From Gammaproteobacteria bacterium (GTDB taxonomy: Bacteria; Pseudomonadota; Gammaproteobacteria; Acidiferrobacterales; Sulfurifustaceae): a stretch of DNA of 64,000 nucleotides. A program made the position numbers and the translations under genes. The notes beneath the pieces were generated by a model, which was given only the letters and a program-made list of their open reading frames with translations, had not been told where the DNA came from and made no database searches. Each line of letters starts with the position of its first letter. Position 1 is the stretch's first letter. The stretch lies in NCBI GenBank assembly GCA_016199745.1, contig JACQFZ010000048.1, positions 245,818 through 309,817 on the forward strand, written 5' to 3'. Shown in pieces: positions 1-9,298 of the stretch.

Positions 1-333
1 CGAACCGAAGTTACCTTGGCCGTCGACCAGCGGATAACGCATGGAGAAATCTTGCGCCAGGCGGACGATAGTGTCGTACACCGCGGTGTCGCCGTGCGGG
101 TGATACTTACCGATCACGTCACCGACGATACGCGCCGACTTTTTATAAGGTTTGTTGTACTCGTTGCCGAGCTCGTGCATCGCCCAGAGCGCGCGCCGGT
201 GGACCGGCTTCATGCCATCGCGCACATCTGGCAGCGCGCGCCCGACGATTACGCTCATCGCGTAAGCCAGGTACGACTGCCGCATCTCGTCTTCGAGGTT
301 TACCGGAATTGTTTCTTTGGCGAACTGTTCCAT
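1..333 (-). CDS. gyrA: DNA gyrase subunit A, N-terminal part (runs off the window)
   Basis: The ATPase-partner subunit of DNA gyrase cuts and rejoins DNA to introduce negative supercoils. Only the first 111 codons are present; the gene continues beyond base 1. The translation starts [17 protein letters not shown] and contains the winged-helix segment [13 protein letters not shown] and the quinolone-resistance region [14 protein letters not shown]. The residue matching E. coli Ser83 is Thr, which is the normal residue in several gammaproteobacteria, and the Asp87 equivalent is kept, so the sequence gives no sign of a resistance mutation. The catalytic Tyr lies outside the window. The ATG at 333 has no strong Shine-Dalgarno. 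The 129 bases up to mtnA would hold its promoter, but I see no convincing boxes. Confidence 0.97.
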   Translation of the reverse strand, partial: MEQFAKETIPVNLEDEMRQSYLAYAMSVIVGRALPDVRDGMKPVHRRALWAMHELGNEYNKPYKKSARIVGDVIGKYHPHGDTAVYDTIVRLAQDFSMRYPLVDGQGNFGS

Positions 334-462
334 GCGTCGTTTTATGTCGTGGCGTCGGGCGCAAAGAAAGGCGGGCCCGACCACGCGGTCGAGGCTAGGC
401 CTTTAATTGGAAAGGGGGAATTCTAGCACGGTGCCTAGGCCAGCTGCATTACAGAAAGTCGA

Positions 463-1530
463 TTACGACCGCAGTAATGCCGCAATTTTTTCGCTGTTCG
501 GGGCCTGCACAACCCCCCGCTCGGTCACCAAAACATCGACTAAACCCGCCGGCGTGACGTCAAATGCAGGATTCCAGGCTTGGGCCCCTTCAGCCGTTAT
601 CAGCCGGTCACCATAGAACAACACCTCGGCTGCCGGCCGATGTTCGATATGAATATCGGCACCGGTAGCCGTCGCTGGGTCGATGGTCGATATCGGTGCG
701 ACCACCATAAACTTCACCCCGTGATGGCGGGCGGCGATCGCCCCCATATAAGTCCCGATCTTGTTGGCGACGTCGCCGTTGGCTGTAATCCGATCGGCAC
801 CGACGATTACCCATTGCACCTTGCCCTGTTGCATAAGATAAGCAGCGGCACTATCGGCAAGGAGCGTTACCGGGATTCTTTCTTGCACTAGCTCCCACGC
901 CGTCAAACGCGCGCCCTGCAACCAGGGCCGAGTCTCGTCGGCATAGGTATGAACGATACGACCATCGGCTACCCCGGCGCGTACGACGCCGAGCGCCGTG
1001 CCATAGCCACCCGTCGCCAACGCCCCGGTATTGCAATGCGTCAACACACTGCTGCCCGGCGCGATCAAGGCCGCGCCGAACCGACCCATAGCCTGATTAG
1101 CGGTGATATCTTCGGCATGAATGTGTCGTGCTTCTTCCAGCAAGCGCGGTACCGGATCACCGGCCAAGCCGGTGGCGATCAAACACTGCATACGCGCGAT
1201 CGCCCAGGCGAGATTGACCGCGGTCGGTCGAGCGGCGTTCAACATCACCAAATCCGCTTCGATTGCTTTGGCCCAGCCACTGGGATCAGCTCGATAACGA
1301 TCCCGCGCTGCCAGCACGACCGCATAAGCAGCAGTGATACCGATCGCCGGCGCACCGCGCACCGCCATGTTGCGAATCGCCAACGCCGCGGCGGCAACCG
1401 TATCGATCGATAAATACTCTTCGCGCAGCGGTAGGCCGCGCTGATCGAGCAGCTTTAACTGATTCTGCGCCCATTCGACGGCGCGGATACGGTCATAAGA
1501 TCGAGACTGAGAAGCGCTGGATAATGTCAT
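463..1530 (-). CDS. mtnA: S-methyl-5-thioribose-1-phosphate isomerase
   Basis: This enzyme converts 5-methylthioribose-1-phosphate to methylthioribulose-1-phosphate in the methionine salvage pathway, in the cytosol. The 355-residue product has the family signatures VRGAPAIGI near residue 57, the [11 protein letters not shown] loop with catalytic Cys at about 166, and GADRI with the catalytic Asp at about 246. Length matches the family. I prefer the ATG at 1530; a GTG four codons upstream (1542) is also open, and neither has a clear Shine-Dalgarno. It lies divergent from the MTA/SAH deaminase gene, and the two plausibly act in one route: deamination of methylthioadenosine, then isomerisation of the sugar phosphate. 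The arrangement next to gyrA matches Pseudomonas. Confidence 0.95.
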   Translation of the reverse strand: MTLSSASQSRSYDRIRAVEWAQNQLKLLDQRGLPLREEYLSIDTVAAAALAIRNMAVRGAPAIGITAAYAVVLAARDRYRADPSGWAKAIEADLVMLNAARPTAVNLAWAIARMQCLIATGLAGDPVPRLLEEARHIHAEDITANQAMGRFGAALIAPGSSVLTHCNTGALATGGYGTALGVVRAGVADGRIVHTYADETRPWLQGARLTAWELVQERIPVTLLADSAAAYLMQQGKVQWVIVGADRITANGDVANKIGTYMGAIAARHHGVKFMVVAPISTIDPATATGADIHIEHRPAAEVLFYGDRLITAEGAQAWNPAFDVTPAGLVDVLVTERGVVQAPNSEKIAALLRS

Positions 1531-1620
1531 CACCGGGATCACTCGGGAAGAAGCCGTATATATTACTACCGCACGGTATTGTCAGGTGCAGCTAAACCAC
1601 CAAAAATAACCGGCGTTCCG

Positions 1621-1649
1621 TTTTCGTCATAGAGACTGCGTCGTATACT
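1621..1649 (+). promoter_or_regulatory. Putative sigma-70 promoter for the mtaD-ubiG unit
   Basis: A good -10 hexamer TATACT (1644-1649) lies 15 bases before the ATG at 1665, with TTTTCG (1621-1626) at 17-bp spacing as a weak -35. If used, the transcript would have almost no leader, consistent with the lack of a Shine-Dalgarno before that ATG. This is by eye only. Confidence 0.35.
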
Positions 1650-1664
1650 GCCTGCGGAATCCTT

Positions 1665-2981
1665 ATGCAAACCATCGACACTCTAATTCACGCCCGTTGG
1701 GTCATCCCTATCGAACCGGATGGCATCGTACACGAGCACTATGCGATTGCGATCGACAACGGGCGATTGATCGAGCTATTGCCAAGCCCGCTGGCGCACA
1801 CGCGCTACCAAGCGCGTGAAACCATTCGCCTTGAGCAGCATGCTCTTTTCCCAGGTTTTGTTAACGCGCATACACATGCGGCCATGAGCTTGTTCCGTGG
1901 GCTCGCCGACGATCTGCCGTTGATGGATTGGTTGCAGAATCATATTTGGCCGGCGGAAGCGAAATGGGTCAGCCCGGAATTCGTGCGCGACGGTACCGAG
2001 CTCGCTATAGCCGAGATGTTGAAAGGCGGCACGACCTGCTTCAGCGATATGTATTTCTTTGCGGAGGACACAGCGCGTACTTGCTTGAACATCGGTATGC
2101 GCGCGGTCGTCGGGCTGATCCTGATCGATTTTCCGACCAGTTATGCGCAGACGGCTGACGAGTACATCGACAAAGGGTTGCGGCTACGCGATGACTTGCG
2201 CGCGAGCGAGCTCGTCACTACCGCGTTCGCGCCGCATGCACCGTATACCGTATCGGACGCACCGCTGGTGCGACTACGCACGCTGAACGGCGAGATCAAC
2301 TTGCCGGTGCATATGCATGTGCACGAAACGGCGCACGAGGTGAACGAAGCGACGAAGGCGACCGGTCAACGGCCGCTGGCACGACTGGCGGCGCTGAACC
2401 TGTTGCAACCGAATCTAGTGACAGTGCACATGACGCAGTTGCTCGACAGTGAAATCGACAGCCTGGCGCAAAGCGGCGCCAGCGTCGTGCATTGCCCATC
2501 GTCGAATCTAAAACTAGCAAGCGGTTTCTGTCCGGTACACAAGCTTCTTAAGGCCGGTGTCAACGTCGCTCTCGGCACCGACGGCGCCGCTAGTAACAAC
2601 GATCTCGATATGTTCGAAGAAATGCGGCTCGCCGCCCTGCTCGCTAAAGGCGTGGCCGGCGAAGCAACCGCGGTGCCGGCACACGCCGCGCTGCAGATGG
2701 CGACGCTCAACGGCGCGCGCGCCCTCGGCCTCGACGATCGCATCGGTTCGCTCACGGTCGGTAAGGCCGCCGATATCACCGCCGTCGATCTGTCCGGCAT
2801 CGCCACACAACCGATCTACGATCCGGTATCGCAATTGGTGTACGCCGCCGGCCGCGATCAAGTGACCGACGTTTGGGTCAACGGCCGGCGGCTACTGGCC
2901 GACCGTCGTCTCGTCGAGCTCGACGAAACCGTCGTACTCGATAAGGCGCGGAAATGGCGTGATAAGATCCGCGCCCTATGA
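1665..2981 (+). CDS. mtaD: 5-methylthioadenosine / S-adenosylhomocysteine deaminase (TRZ/ATZ amidohydrolase family)
   Basis: A metal-dependent amidohydrolase expected to deaminate methylthioadenosine or S-adenosylhomocysteine to the inosine forms. In the 438-residue product, [17 protein letters not shown] supplies the first two metal His (69 and 71), HMHVHET near 216-222 supplies the third, and [14 protein letters not shown] near 300 supplies the metal/catalytic Asp. The substrate is assigned from family and context: mtnA is divergent next door, and the same order is known in Pseudomonas, where methylthioadenosine is routed through methylthioinosine. The stop overlaps the ubiG start by four bases (ATGA), so translation of the two is probably coupled. 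A guanine- or triazine-type deaminase is the main alternative but is less likely here. Confidence 0.88.
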   Translation: MQTIDTLIHARWVIPIEPDGIVHEHYAIAIDNGRLIELLPSPLAHTRYQARETIRLEQHALFPGFVNAHTHAAMSLFRGLADDLPLMDWLQNHIWPAEAKWVSPEFVRDGTELAIAEMLKGGTTCFSDMYFFAEDTARTCLNIGMRAVVGLILIDFPTSYAQTADEYIDKGLRLRDDLRASELVTTAFAPHAPYTVSDAPLVRLRTLNGEINLPVHMHVHETAHEVNEATKATGQRPLARLAALNLLQPNLVTVHMTQLLDSEIDSLAQSGASVVHCPSSNLKLASGFCPVHKLLKAGVNVALGTDGAASNNDLDMFEEMRLAALLAKGVAGEATAVPAHAALQMATLNGARALGLDDRIGSLTVGKAADITAVDLSGIATQPIYDPVSQLVYAAGRDQVTDVWVNGRRLLADRRLVELDETVVLDKARKWRDKIRAL

Positions 2982-3691
2982 ATCCTTCCGCCCAAAACGT
3001 CGACCCCGCTGAGATCGCCAAATTCGAGGCGCTCGCGGCACGCTGGTGGGATCCGGACTCCGAATTCAAGCCGCTGCACGAGATCAACCCGCTGCGGCTC
3101 AACTTCATCGATGAGCGCGTCGGCCTCGCCGGCAAATCGGTACTCGATGTTGGCTGCGGCGGTGGCATCCTCGCCGAGTCGATGACGGCACGCGGCGCGC
3201 GCGTTACTGGCATCGATCTGGGCGACGCCCCGTTAGCGGTGGCGCGACTTCATTTAAAAGAAAGCGGTTGCGATGTCGATTATCGCCACGTGAGCGCCGA
3301 AGATTTTGCGCGCGAGCGTCCGCGCACCTACGACGTCGTCACCTGCATGGAAATGTTGGAGCACGTCCCCGATCCGGCATCGACCGTGGCCGCGTGCGCG
3401 GCGCTGGTGAAGCCGGGCGGCCACGTGTTGTTCTCGACCATCAATCGCAATCCGAAGGCGTGGTTGTTCGCGATCGTCGGCGCCGAGTATGTGCTCAATC
3501 TGCTGCCACGCGGCACGCACGATTACTTGAAACTCGTCAAACCCTCCGAGCTCGAACGCATGGCGCGCACCGCCGGTTTGCGTACGCGTGAGCTCACCGG
3601 CATGCACTACAACCCGCTGACTCGCCGTTATCGCCTCGGCCCAGGCGTCGATGTGAACTACCTCGCGCACACGCGTCGCGTGGATGACTAA
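2978..3691 (+). CDS. ubiG: Ubiquinone biosynthesis O-methyltransferase UbiG
   Basis: This enzyme performs the two O-methylations of the ubiquinone ring with S-adenosylmethionine. The 237-residue product begins with the UbiG-typical segment [19 protein letters not shown], has the SAM-binding motif [15 protein letters not shown] at about 55-69, the post-I acidic residue in VTGIDLG, and [10 protein letters not shown] further on. Length and motifs are normal. The start ATG lies inside the end of the deaminase gene (4-base overlap). The pairing with an SAH/MTA deaminase is metabolically sensible, since methyl transfer produces SAH, but that link is inference. Confidence 0.95.
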   Translation: MNPSAQNVDPAEIAKFEALAARWWDPDSEFKPLHEINPLRLNFIDERVGLAGKSVLDVGCGGGILAESMTARGARVTGIDLGDAPLAVARLHLKESGCDVDYRHVSAEDFARERPRTYDVVTCMEMLEHVPDPASTVAACAALVKPGGHVLFSTINRNPKAWLFAIVGAEYVLNLLPRGTHDYLKLVKPSELERMARTAGLRTRELTGMHYNPLTRRYRLGPGVDVNYLAHTRRVDD

Positions 3692-3710
3692 CCCCGATCT
3701 TAAACGTATG

Positions 3711-3743
3711 CATCGCCCTCTCCCCTTGCGGGAGAGGGCGATG
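3711..3743. repeat. Perfect 14-bp-stem palindrome between ubiG and mupP
   Basis: CATCGCCCTCTCCC (3711-3724) and its exact complement (3730-3743) enclose a 5-base loop. There is no T tract on either strand, so it is not a classic intrinsic terminator, though it could halt or stabilise transcripts between ubiG and mupP. It shares the ATCGCCC...GGGCGAT ends with hairpins near 31.7 and 35.5 kb and a CCCTCTCCC core with the 48.9-kb inverted repeat. Confidence 0.8.
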
Positions 3744-3787
3744 GGAAACTCTTCGATGGTTGGCGGCGGTTCATGGAGAGAAAATAA

Positions 3788-4456
3788 ATGAACGTTCATA
3801 AGCTCCGCACCGTCCTGTTCGACCTCGACGGCACGCTCGCCGACACCGCGCCCGATCTCGCCGCCGCGCTCAACAAAGTTATCGCCGACGAAGGCCGTGC
3901 GCCGCTGCCGTTCGCCACCATCCGCCCGTGGGTCTCGCACGGCGCCAATGCCCTCATCCGCTTGGGCTTCAACAAAGGACCGAACGATGTCGACTTCGCC
4001 GAGTTGCGCTCGCGGCTGCTGTCGTACTACGCCGCCGATGTGTGCCGGGCGACGCGGGTGTTTCCCGGCGTCCCGGAGTTACTGGCGACGCTACGCCGCC
4101 GCGACATCGGCTGGGGCATCGTCACCAATAAACCCGGCTTCCTCACCGATCCGCTGGTCGCGCAACTCAATCTCGTGCATCCGCCGGCATGCGTCGTCAG
4201 CGGCGACACCACCCAGAACCGCAAACCACACCCGGAACCGCTGTTGCACGCCTGTACGCTTGCCGACGCGCGCCCCGCCGAATGTCTGTACGTCGGCGAT
4301 GCCGAGCGCGACATTCAAGCGGGCCGCGACGCCGGCATGAAAACCTTGGTCGCCCTGTTCGGCTATATCGGCGCCGATGAGTCACCGGCGCAATGGGGTG
4401 CCGACGGCATGGTGCAGGCGCCGTTGGAAATATTGGAGTGGATCGATGGCCATTAA
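3788..4456 (+). CDS. mupP: HAD-family phosphatase, probable N-acetylmuramic acid 6-phosphate phosphatase MupP
   Basis: A 222-residue HAD hydrolase. FDLDGTLADT at 11-20 holds the nucleophile Asp12 and general acid Asp14. VTNKPG carries motif II, a Lys follows in NRKPHPEPL (motif III), and YVGDAERDIQAGR is motif IV. By sequence alone it could be called phosphoglycolate phosphatase (Gph). Its position directly after ubiG matches Pseudomonas mupP, which dephosphorylates MurNAc-6-phosphate in peptidoglycan recycling, so I favour that role. No other recycling gene (amgK, murU) lies in the window to confirm it. Its last 11 bases overlap the start of rmuC. Confidence 0.8.
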   Translation: MNVHKLRTVLFDLDGTLADTAPDLAAALNKVIADEGRAPLPFATIRPWVSHGANALIRLGFNKGPNDVDFAELRSRLLSYYAADVCRATRVFPGVPELLATLRRRDIGWGIVTNKPGFLTDPLVAQLNLVHPPACVVSGDTTQNRKPHPEPLLHACTLADARPAECLYVGDAERDIQAGRDAGMKTLVALFGYIGADESPAQWGADGMVQAPLEILEWIDGH

Positions 4457-5828
4457 CGCTATCACCGGCTTATTAATTATCGGCCTGGCGATCGTCATCG
4501 TCTTGCAAATCTTGTTATTGCGCCGCCGCTCGGACGACGACAACGGGCGCTTCGAACAAACGTTACGCAGCGACATCCATGAATCGGCGCGCGTCGGTCG
4601 CACCGAGTTCGCTGACGGCCTGACGCGGTTCCAGAGCACTGTCGGCACACAAATTGCCGACATCGCCAAATTGCAAAGCGATCAAATCAGCAAGCTCACC
4701 GACGGTAACCAACAGCGTCTGATGGAGCTGCGCGAGGCGGTGCAGACTGACGCCCGCACCAATCGCGAAGAAAGTGCGACGGCGTTGAAGCGTTTCGCTG
4801 ACGGCGTGCAGCAACAATTGACGGCGCTGACCGAGGCCAATGAACGCAAGCTCGGCGAAGTACGGGCGACACTCGAAGCGAAGCTCAAAGACCTGCAGAC
4901 CGACAATGCCGCCAAGCTCGAAGAAATGCGACGCACGGTCGACGAAAAGCTGCACCAAACGTTGGAGACGCGCCTAGGCGAAAGCTTCAAGCTCGTGAGC
5001 GAACGGCTCGAGGCGGTACATAAAGGCCTGGGCGAGATGCAAACGCTTGCCGCCGGCGTCGGCGATCTCAAGAAGGTACTAACCAACGTCAAGACCCGCG
5101 GTATTTGGGGCGAAGTACAACTCGAAAATTTACTCGAACAAATCTTGACGATCGATCAATACGCCAAGAATGTCGCGACCAAACCGGGCTCGGCCGAGCG
5201 TGTCGAGTTCGCCGTGCGCTTCCCTGGCCGCGTTGGCGATGACCAACCCTTTTGGTTGCCGATAGATGCCAAGTTTCCACGCGCGGACTACGAACGCCTG
5301 CTCGATGCGCAAGACCGCGCCGATGCCGTTGCCGCCGAGATTGCTGCCAAGGATCTCGAGAGCTGCATTCGACTCGAAGCCAAAACCATTTGTGAGAAGT
5401 ACATCGCACCGCCGCACACGACCGACTTCGGATTGCTGTTCCTGCCTACCGAAGGGCTCTACGCTGAAGTGCTGCGCCGGCCGGGGCTATCCGATTTTGT
5501 CCAACGCGAATATCGCGTGATCATCGTCGGGCCGACCACCGTGGCAGCGCTATTGAATAGCTTGCAAATGGGTTTCCGTACGCTCGCAATCGAGAAGCGG
5601 TCGAGCGAGGTCTGGCAACTGCTCGGCGCGGTGAAAACCGAGTTCGGTAAATTCGGCGACGTGCTCGCCAAAACCAAAGACCAGCTCGACAAAGCCAGCA
5701 ACTCAATCGGCGCCGCCGAGGTTCGGACCCGGCAAATCGAACGCAAGCTGCGCGGTGTCACTCAGCTCAGCGATACCGAGGCGCAGGTCCTATTGACCGA
5801 TCTCGCCGACAACGGCGAGGCACAATAA
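4446..5828 (+). CDS. rmuC: RmuC-like DNA recombination-limiting protein
   Basis: The product (460 residues) has one N-terminal membrane segment (about 5-22, ITGLLIIGLAIVIVLQILLL). A long charged coiled coil runs to about residue 180. The RmuC nuclease-like domain follows, recognised by TRGIWGEVQLENLLEQIL, LPIDAKFPRADYERLL and IIVGPTTVAALLNSLQMGF. RmuC proteins limit inversions at short inverted repeats in E. coli; the biochemistry is poorly defined. I chose the ATG at 4446, which overlaps the end of mupP by 11 bases; an upstream start at 4377 is possible but would add a basic, non-conserved tail. The overlap suggests one operon with mupP. Confidence 0.9.
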   Translation: MAINAITGLLIIGLAIVIVLQILLLRRRSDDDNGRFEQTLRSDIHESARVGRTEFADGLTRFQSTVGTQIADIAKLQSDQISKLTDGNQQRLMELREAVQTDARTNREESATALKRFADGVQQQLTALTEANERKLGEVRATLEAKLKDLQTDNAAKLEEMRRTVDEKLHQTLETRLGESFKLVSERLEAVHKGLGEMQTLAAGVGDLKKVLTNVKTRGIWGEVQLENLLEQILTIDQYAKNVATKPGSAERVEFAVRFPGRVGDDQPFWLPIDAKFPRADYERLLDAQDRADAVAAEIAAKDLESCIRLEAKTICEKYIAPPHTTDFGLLFLPTEGLYAEVLRRPGLSDFVQREYRVIIVGPTTVAALLNSLQMGFRTLAIEKRSSEVWQLLGAVKTEFGKFGDVLAKTKDQLDKASNSIGAAEVRTRQIERKLRGVTQLSDTEAQVLLTDLADNGEAQ

Positions 5829-5839
5829 TTGGCCGTACC

Positions 5840-5859
5840 CCCTGGCAGAATGGCCAGGG
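5840..5859. other. Hairpin downstream of rmuC
   Basis: CCCTGGC (5840-5846) pairs with GCCAGGG (5853-5859) around a 6-base loop, just after the rmuC stop. It has no T tract. It may protect or weakly terminate the mupP-rmuC transcript. The remaining bases up to 6031 show no other clear structure. Confidence 0.3.
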
Positions 5860-6031
5860 CGCTGGCGAAGGATCGTCGCCGCCGAGCTGAAAACGCGCAC
5901 CAAACCGCAGGAATAGCCACCCTGGCTCAGCCCAACCCATAAGGAAATGGAGACACCATTAATGCCCTGGTTCCCGTCGCACCAATGCTATATTAAGGAA
6001 AGAAAACAGGCGTCAAAAAGGCGCTTTCGCG

Positions 6032-7006
6032 ATGCTTAATTTGGGTCCTGCCAAGGAAACGTTCGCTCCGTCCATACTGCTAGTGGAAGATTCCCCCACT
6101 ACCGCTGCGCTGTTGTCTAAATATTTGGCCGGTAGCTATCGGCTGCTGCATGCCAAAGACGGTATCGAGGCGTGGGAGTTACTGCAAAAGAGTACCGAGA
6201 TTGAGCTCGTCATCACCGACATCAACATGCCACGGCTCACGGGTCATCAGCTGCTGGTAAGAATCCGCAAGTCCGAAGAACCGCGCTTCAAGAATCTGCC
6301 GGTGATCGTCATGACGACCACCGACGACACCACCGATCGCAACCTCGCGTTCTTGAACGGTGCCAACGATTTCATCACCAAACCGATCGATGAGATGGAG
6401 CTACAAGCGCGCGTGCACGTGCACCACAAGCTGGCGCACACGATCCGCGAGCTCGAAGCCAGCCGGCGCGCCCTCGCCGAGCAGGCGACGACCGATCCGT
6501 TGACGAAACTAAAAAACCGGCGCGCGTTCTTCGACAACGGCAGCCGTCAACTCGCCATGGCACGGCGCTACGGCACCGACTTGTCGATCCTGGTACTCGA
6601 CCTCGACTACTTCAAACGTATCAATGACAGCTTCGGTCATCAGGCCGGCGACGAAGCGTTGGTGACAGTGGCGCATATTCTGTCGCAGATGACCCGCACC
6701 GAAGACACCGTTGCCCGCACTGGCGGTGAAGAGTTCGCCGTGTTGCTACCCGATACCAATCGGCTCGGCGCCGCAGTATTGGCGGAACGAATTCGTGCGG
6801 CCGTACAACGCGAGCAGTTCGCGGTCGAGGATCAACAAGTCATCCTCACGCTTAGCATCGGCGTCGCTTCCTATAACGTCGAGCAAACCGACACGCTCGA
6901 CCAGCTGTTGAACGTCGCCGATCAACGCATGTACCTAGCCAAAAAGAACGGCCGCAACCGTATTTGCGTAAACAACGAAGGCAAAGCCAACTTCGCGGCA
7001 TCGTAG
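6032..7006 (+). CDS. Response-regulator diguanylate cyclase (REC-GGDEF)
   Basis: The 324-residue product has a receiver domain at about 15-130, with acidic pair ED near 19-20, phospho-acceptor Asp63 in ITDINMP, and Lys in FITKPID. A GGDEF domain follows at about 150-310. The active-site loop reads GGEEF and is preceded by RTED five residues upstream, the RxxD inhibitory site for product feedback. Both sites are intact, so it should make cyclic di-GMP when phosphorylated and be product-inhibited. No histidine kinase is adjacent, so the input partner is unknown. There is no linked EAL or PilZ gene. The layout resembles a single-REC PleD or WspR-type protein. Confidence 0.92.
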   Translation: MLNLGPAKETFAPSILLVEDSPTTAALLSKYLAGSYRLLHAKDGIEAWELLQKSTEIELVITDINMPRLTGHQLLVRIRKSEEPRFKNLPVIVMTTTDDTTDRNLAFLNGANDFITKPIDEMELQARVHVHHKLAHTIRELEASRRALAEQATTDPLTKLKNRRAFFDNGSRQLAMARRYGTDLSILVLDLDYFKRINDSFGHQAGDEALVTVAHILSQMTRTEDTVARTGGEEFAVLLPDTNRLGAAVLAERIRAAVQREQFAVEDQQVILTLSIGVASYNVEQTDTLDQLLNVADQRMYLAKKNGRNRICVNNEGKANFAAS

Positions 7007-7046
7007 TCATTCACGCTTCGGCGTTTTTCTGTTGTACCCTACCGGC

Positions 7047-7925
7047 ATGCAAGCTTCAGCGGCGCCATCCACCGACCTCAATACGCTTTGTCGGCAAAAA
7101 ATCCTGCAACGCGATCGCAGCGACTATTACAGCGTGTTATTTCTGCCGCCCGAACGCCGTACGGCGGCGATAGCGCTGTACGCTTTTTGGCACGAAGTCA
7201 GCGAAATTCCGATCGAATGCAGCGACGTCGACATTGCTTGTGCGAAGCTCGCGTGGTGGCACGATGAGGCACATAGCATGTTTGCCGGCCGGCCGCGGCA
7301 TCCGGTCGCGATCGCACTGGCACCGGCGATCAAAAATTATGCATTGCCGGAAACACCCTTCATCGAAATCGTCGACGAGCTAACGCGGCACGCACGCGCT
7401 TCCCACTACGACTCGTTCGCCGATCTACACTTGCATGCCGCCCGCACGCGTGGCCGCGTAGCGTTGCTGTTGGCAAACATTTGCGGCTACCGCGATCCGT
7501 CGACGCCCGCACACGCCATTGAGCTCGGCACGATACAGGCGCTCGCCATTTTGCTGCGCGACGTTGGTGCCGATGCCCGTCGCGGGCTGCTGACGCTGCC
7601 GCTGAACGACATGACACGCTTTGGCGTACGCGACGACGATATTTTTGCTGGTCGTAGTAGCGACGCGTTCGTGCAAATGATGGCGTTTTCCATAACGCGC
7701 TTGCTCGATGAAATCACGCGGGTGCAAGCGGCGCTAGCAACCTGTGATCGGACGGCACTTTCGCCGCTACTCATTGCGGCCGAGATCGCGCGTGTCCTGC
7801 TGACGGAAATCCGCAACGACGCCTACCGTGTCCTCGGGCAACGGCTCGAGTTGACACCGTTACGCCAGCTATGGATCGCTTGGCGCAGCTACCGGCGCGA
7901 GCGTCGTCACCGCCACACCGTTTAG
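7047..7925 (+). CDS. Squalene/phytoene synthase-family protein with degraded catalytic motifs
   Basis: The 292-residue product aligns by eye with trans-isoprenyl condensing enzymes. It starts with a DRSDYYSVLFLPPERR region, then AKLAWWHDEAHSMFAGRPRHPV, and RDVGADARRGLLTLPL. Real phytoene and squalene synthases carry two Asp-rich Mg-diphosphate motifs. Here the first (DDxxD type) reads SEIPIE and the second reads DVGADAR instead of DVGEDAR. Diphosphate chemistry is therefore doubtful, and a non-catalytic role like that of the mitochondrial assembly factor NDUFAF6 is possible but unproven. No carotenoid or hopanoid gene is nearby. The start is ATG 7047; a TTG at 7032 is also in frame. It is followed 32 bases later by the SDR gene. 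Confidence 0.7.
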   Translation: MQASAAPSTDLNTLCRQKILQRDRSDYYSVLFLPPERRTAAIALYAFWHEVSEIPIECSDVDIACAKLAWWHDEAHSMFAGRPRHPVAIALAPAIKNYALPETPFIEIVDELTRHARASHYDSFADLHLHAARTRGRVALLLANICGYRDPSTPAHAIELGTIQALAILLRDVGADARRGLLTLPLNDMTRFGVRDDDIFAGRSSDAFVQMMAFSITRLLDEITRVQAALATCDRTALSPLLIAAEIARVLLTEIRNDAYRVLGQRLELTPLRQLWIAWRSYRRERRHRHTV

Positions 7926-7957
7926 AATCCAGATAATCATTACCGGAGCTTTAACCC

Positions 7958-8701
7958 ATGCCATCGTACGTTGCCCCGGCCGACGCCCTTGCCGGTCGAG
8001 TTATCCTAGTCACTGGCGCCGGCGGCGGCATCGGTCGCGCCGCCGCTACCACCTTTGCCGGCCATGGCGCCACCGTCATTCTGCTCGGCAAAACCTTGAG
8101 CAAGCTCGAACGCGTCTACGACGACATCGAGAAAGGTGGCGGGCCGCAACCGGCGATGCTGACGCTGGATTTTTTGCGTGCCGCGCCCGAAGAGTACGAT
8201 GGCCTAGCGCAAACCATTGCCCAAGAGTTCGGTCGCCTCGACGGCCTACTACACAATGCGGCGATACTCGGTGCCCTCGCCCCGGTCGAGCACTTCGAGT
8301 GGCAAACATGGAACCAGGTGCTGCAAGTGAATTTGCACGCCGCCTTCCTGCTAACGCGCGCGTGCCTGCCGCTACTGAAGCAATCGAGTGACGCATCGAT
8401 CGTCTTCACGACTGCCGACGTCGGCCGCAAGAGCCGCGCCTATTGGGGCGCTTACGCAACCGCCTGTTTTGCGCTCGAAGGCTTGGCGCAAACACTGGCG
8501 GACGAAGTCGCACAGAACACGACGCTGCGCGTGAACACGCTCGACCCCGGCGCGGTGCGTACCGATTTCCGTGCGCAAGCCTATCCTGCCGAGAACCCGT
8601 TGGCGCATCCGCCGGCGGCGGACATCATGAGTACGTATCTTTATCTACTGGGGCCGGCAAGTCGTGGGGTATCGGGACGCGCCTTCACAGCGGAAAAATA
8701 A
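7958..8701 (+). CDS. YciK-like short-chain dehydrogenase, catalytic Lys and Ser replaced
   Basis: This 247-residue protein has the Rossmann SDR fold. The NAD(P) loop is TGAGGGIGRAA at about 20-30, then HNAAILG, and NTLDPGAVRT after the active site. It resembles E. coli YciK and the Pseudomonas gene next to mupP, which fits the local gene order. The active site is unusual: where YciK has WGAY-AAS-K, this protein has WGAY-ATA-C (codon TGT), and the region before it reads FTTADVGR rather than FTSSSVGR. Both the catalytic Lys and the Ser are therefore missing while the Tyr remains. It may bind nucleotide without being an oxidoreductase. It probably shares an operon with the preceding gene and ends in a strong terminator. 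Confidence 0.85.
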   Translation: MPSYVAPADALAGRVILVTGAGGGIGRAAATTFAGHGATVILLGKTLSKLERVYDDIEKGGGPQPAMLTLDFLRAAPEEYDGLAQTIAQEFGRLDGLLHNAAILGALAPVEHFEWQTWNQVLQVNLHAAFLLTRACLPLLKQSSDASIVFTTADVGRKSRAYWGAYATACFALEGLAQTLADEVAQNTTLRVNTLDPGAVRTDFRAQAYPAENPLAHPPAADIMSTYLYLLGPASRGVSGRAFTAEK

Positions 8702-8735
8702 AAAAGGGCGGGCCGCATCACGGCCCGCCCTTCTT
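8701..8735. terminator. Bidirectional intrinsic terminator
   Basis: An A-run, then a stem AAGGGCGGGCCG / CGGCCCGCCCTT with a 5-base CATCA loop, then TTCTT. It sits between the convergent SDR gene and rsd/algQ and has the right shape to end transcription from both sides. Confidence 0.85.
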
Positions 8736-8748
8736 CGAACAACTTTAC

Positions 8749-9222
8749 TTAAGAAACCAGACGAGCGATTAGCTTGTCTTCGAGATCGATACGAACCGCC
8801 AGCTCTTCCCCAAGGCGGGAAAGATCGGCTTGAAACGCTTCCGAGAAATCGCAGTGGTCGCCGCAGTCATACTTGTCGTTGAAGTCGAGCGCTAGCGAGG
8901 TGGTATCGGCAATACGCGGGTAAAGCTCTTGTGCCAGTGTCGAAACTTCGCGGCGACGCTCGGTGCCATTGATGATGCGCTCGTACAAACCGAAATGACC
9001 GGCAGCGATGTAGTCCACCAAGATCTGACAAAACTCCTGCAACATTTTCTGATCGGGTCGATGCTTACCGTCGGCATACGGTTCGAGGCCGGCGAGGCGG
9101 CAATACAACGACAGCACTTGCGCGCGCTCCTCCACCATCTTGGTGATGGAGTCCTGGCTACCGCGACGGCGTTCGTCGTCGCGGCGGTCGGCTTCGGTTT
9201 TGTCTTCGGCTTTTTGGGTCAT
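8749..9222 (-). CDS. rsd: Rsd/AlgQ-family anti-sigma-70 regulator
   Basis: The 157-residue product matches the Rsd/AlgQ family. GSQDSITKMVEERAQVLSLY opens the first helix, LQEFCQILVDYIAAGHFGLY is the strongest family segment, and RIDLEDKLIARLV closes the bundle. Rsd binds region 4 of sigma-70 and shifts polymerase toward alternative sigma factors; AlgQ in Pseudomonas also affects alginate and virulence. The first 25 residues are a very charged, variable leader. The start is ATG 9222; the TTG at 9237 is less likely. It stands alone between the terminator and ffh. Confidence 0.85.
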   Translation of the reverse strand: MTQKAEDKTEADRRDDERRRGSQDSITKMVEERAQVLSLYCRLAGLEPYADGKHRPDQKMLQEFCQILVDYIAAGHFGLYERIINGTERRREVSTLAQELYPRIADTTSLALDFNDKYDCGDHCDFSEAFQADLSRLGEELAVRIDLEDKLIARLVS

Positions 9223-9298
9223 GGTTCGGTTGCACAATCCCGGTAAGGAAAGGTTGGTCGACTATACCCTTTTTAAGGGAATGGCTTCAACCGGGATT

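Noticed and set aside
1..333. Quinolone-resistance mutation in gyrA
   Set aside because: Thr at the Ser83 position is a normal variant in several gammaproteobacteria, and the Asp87 equivalent is unchanged.
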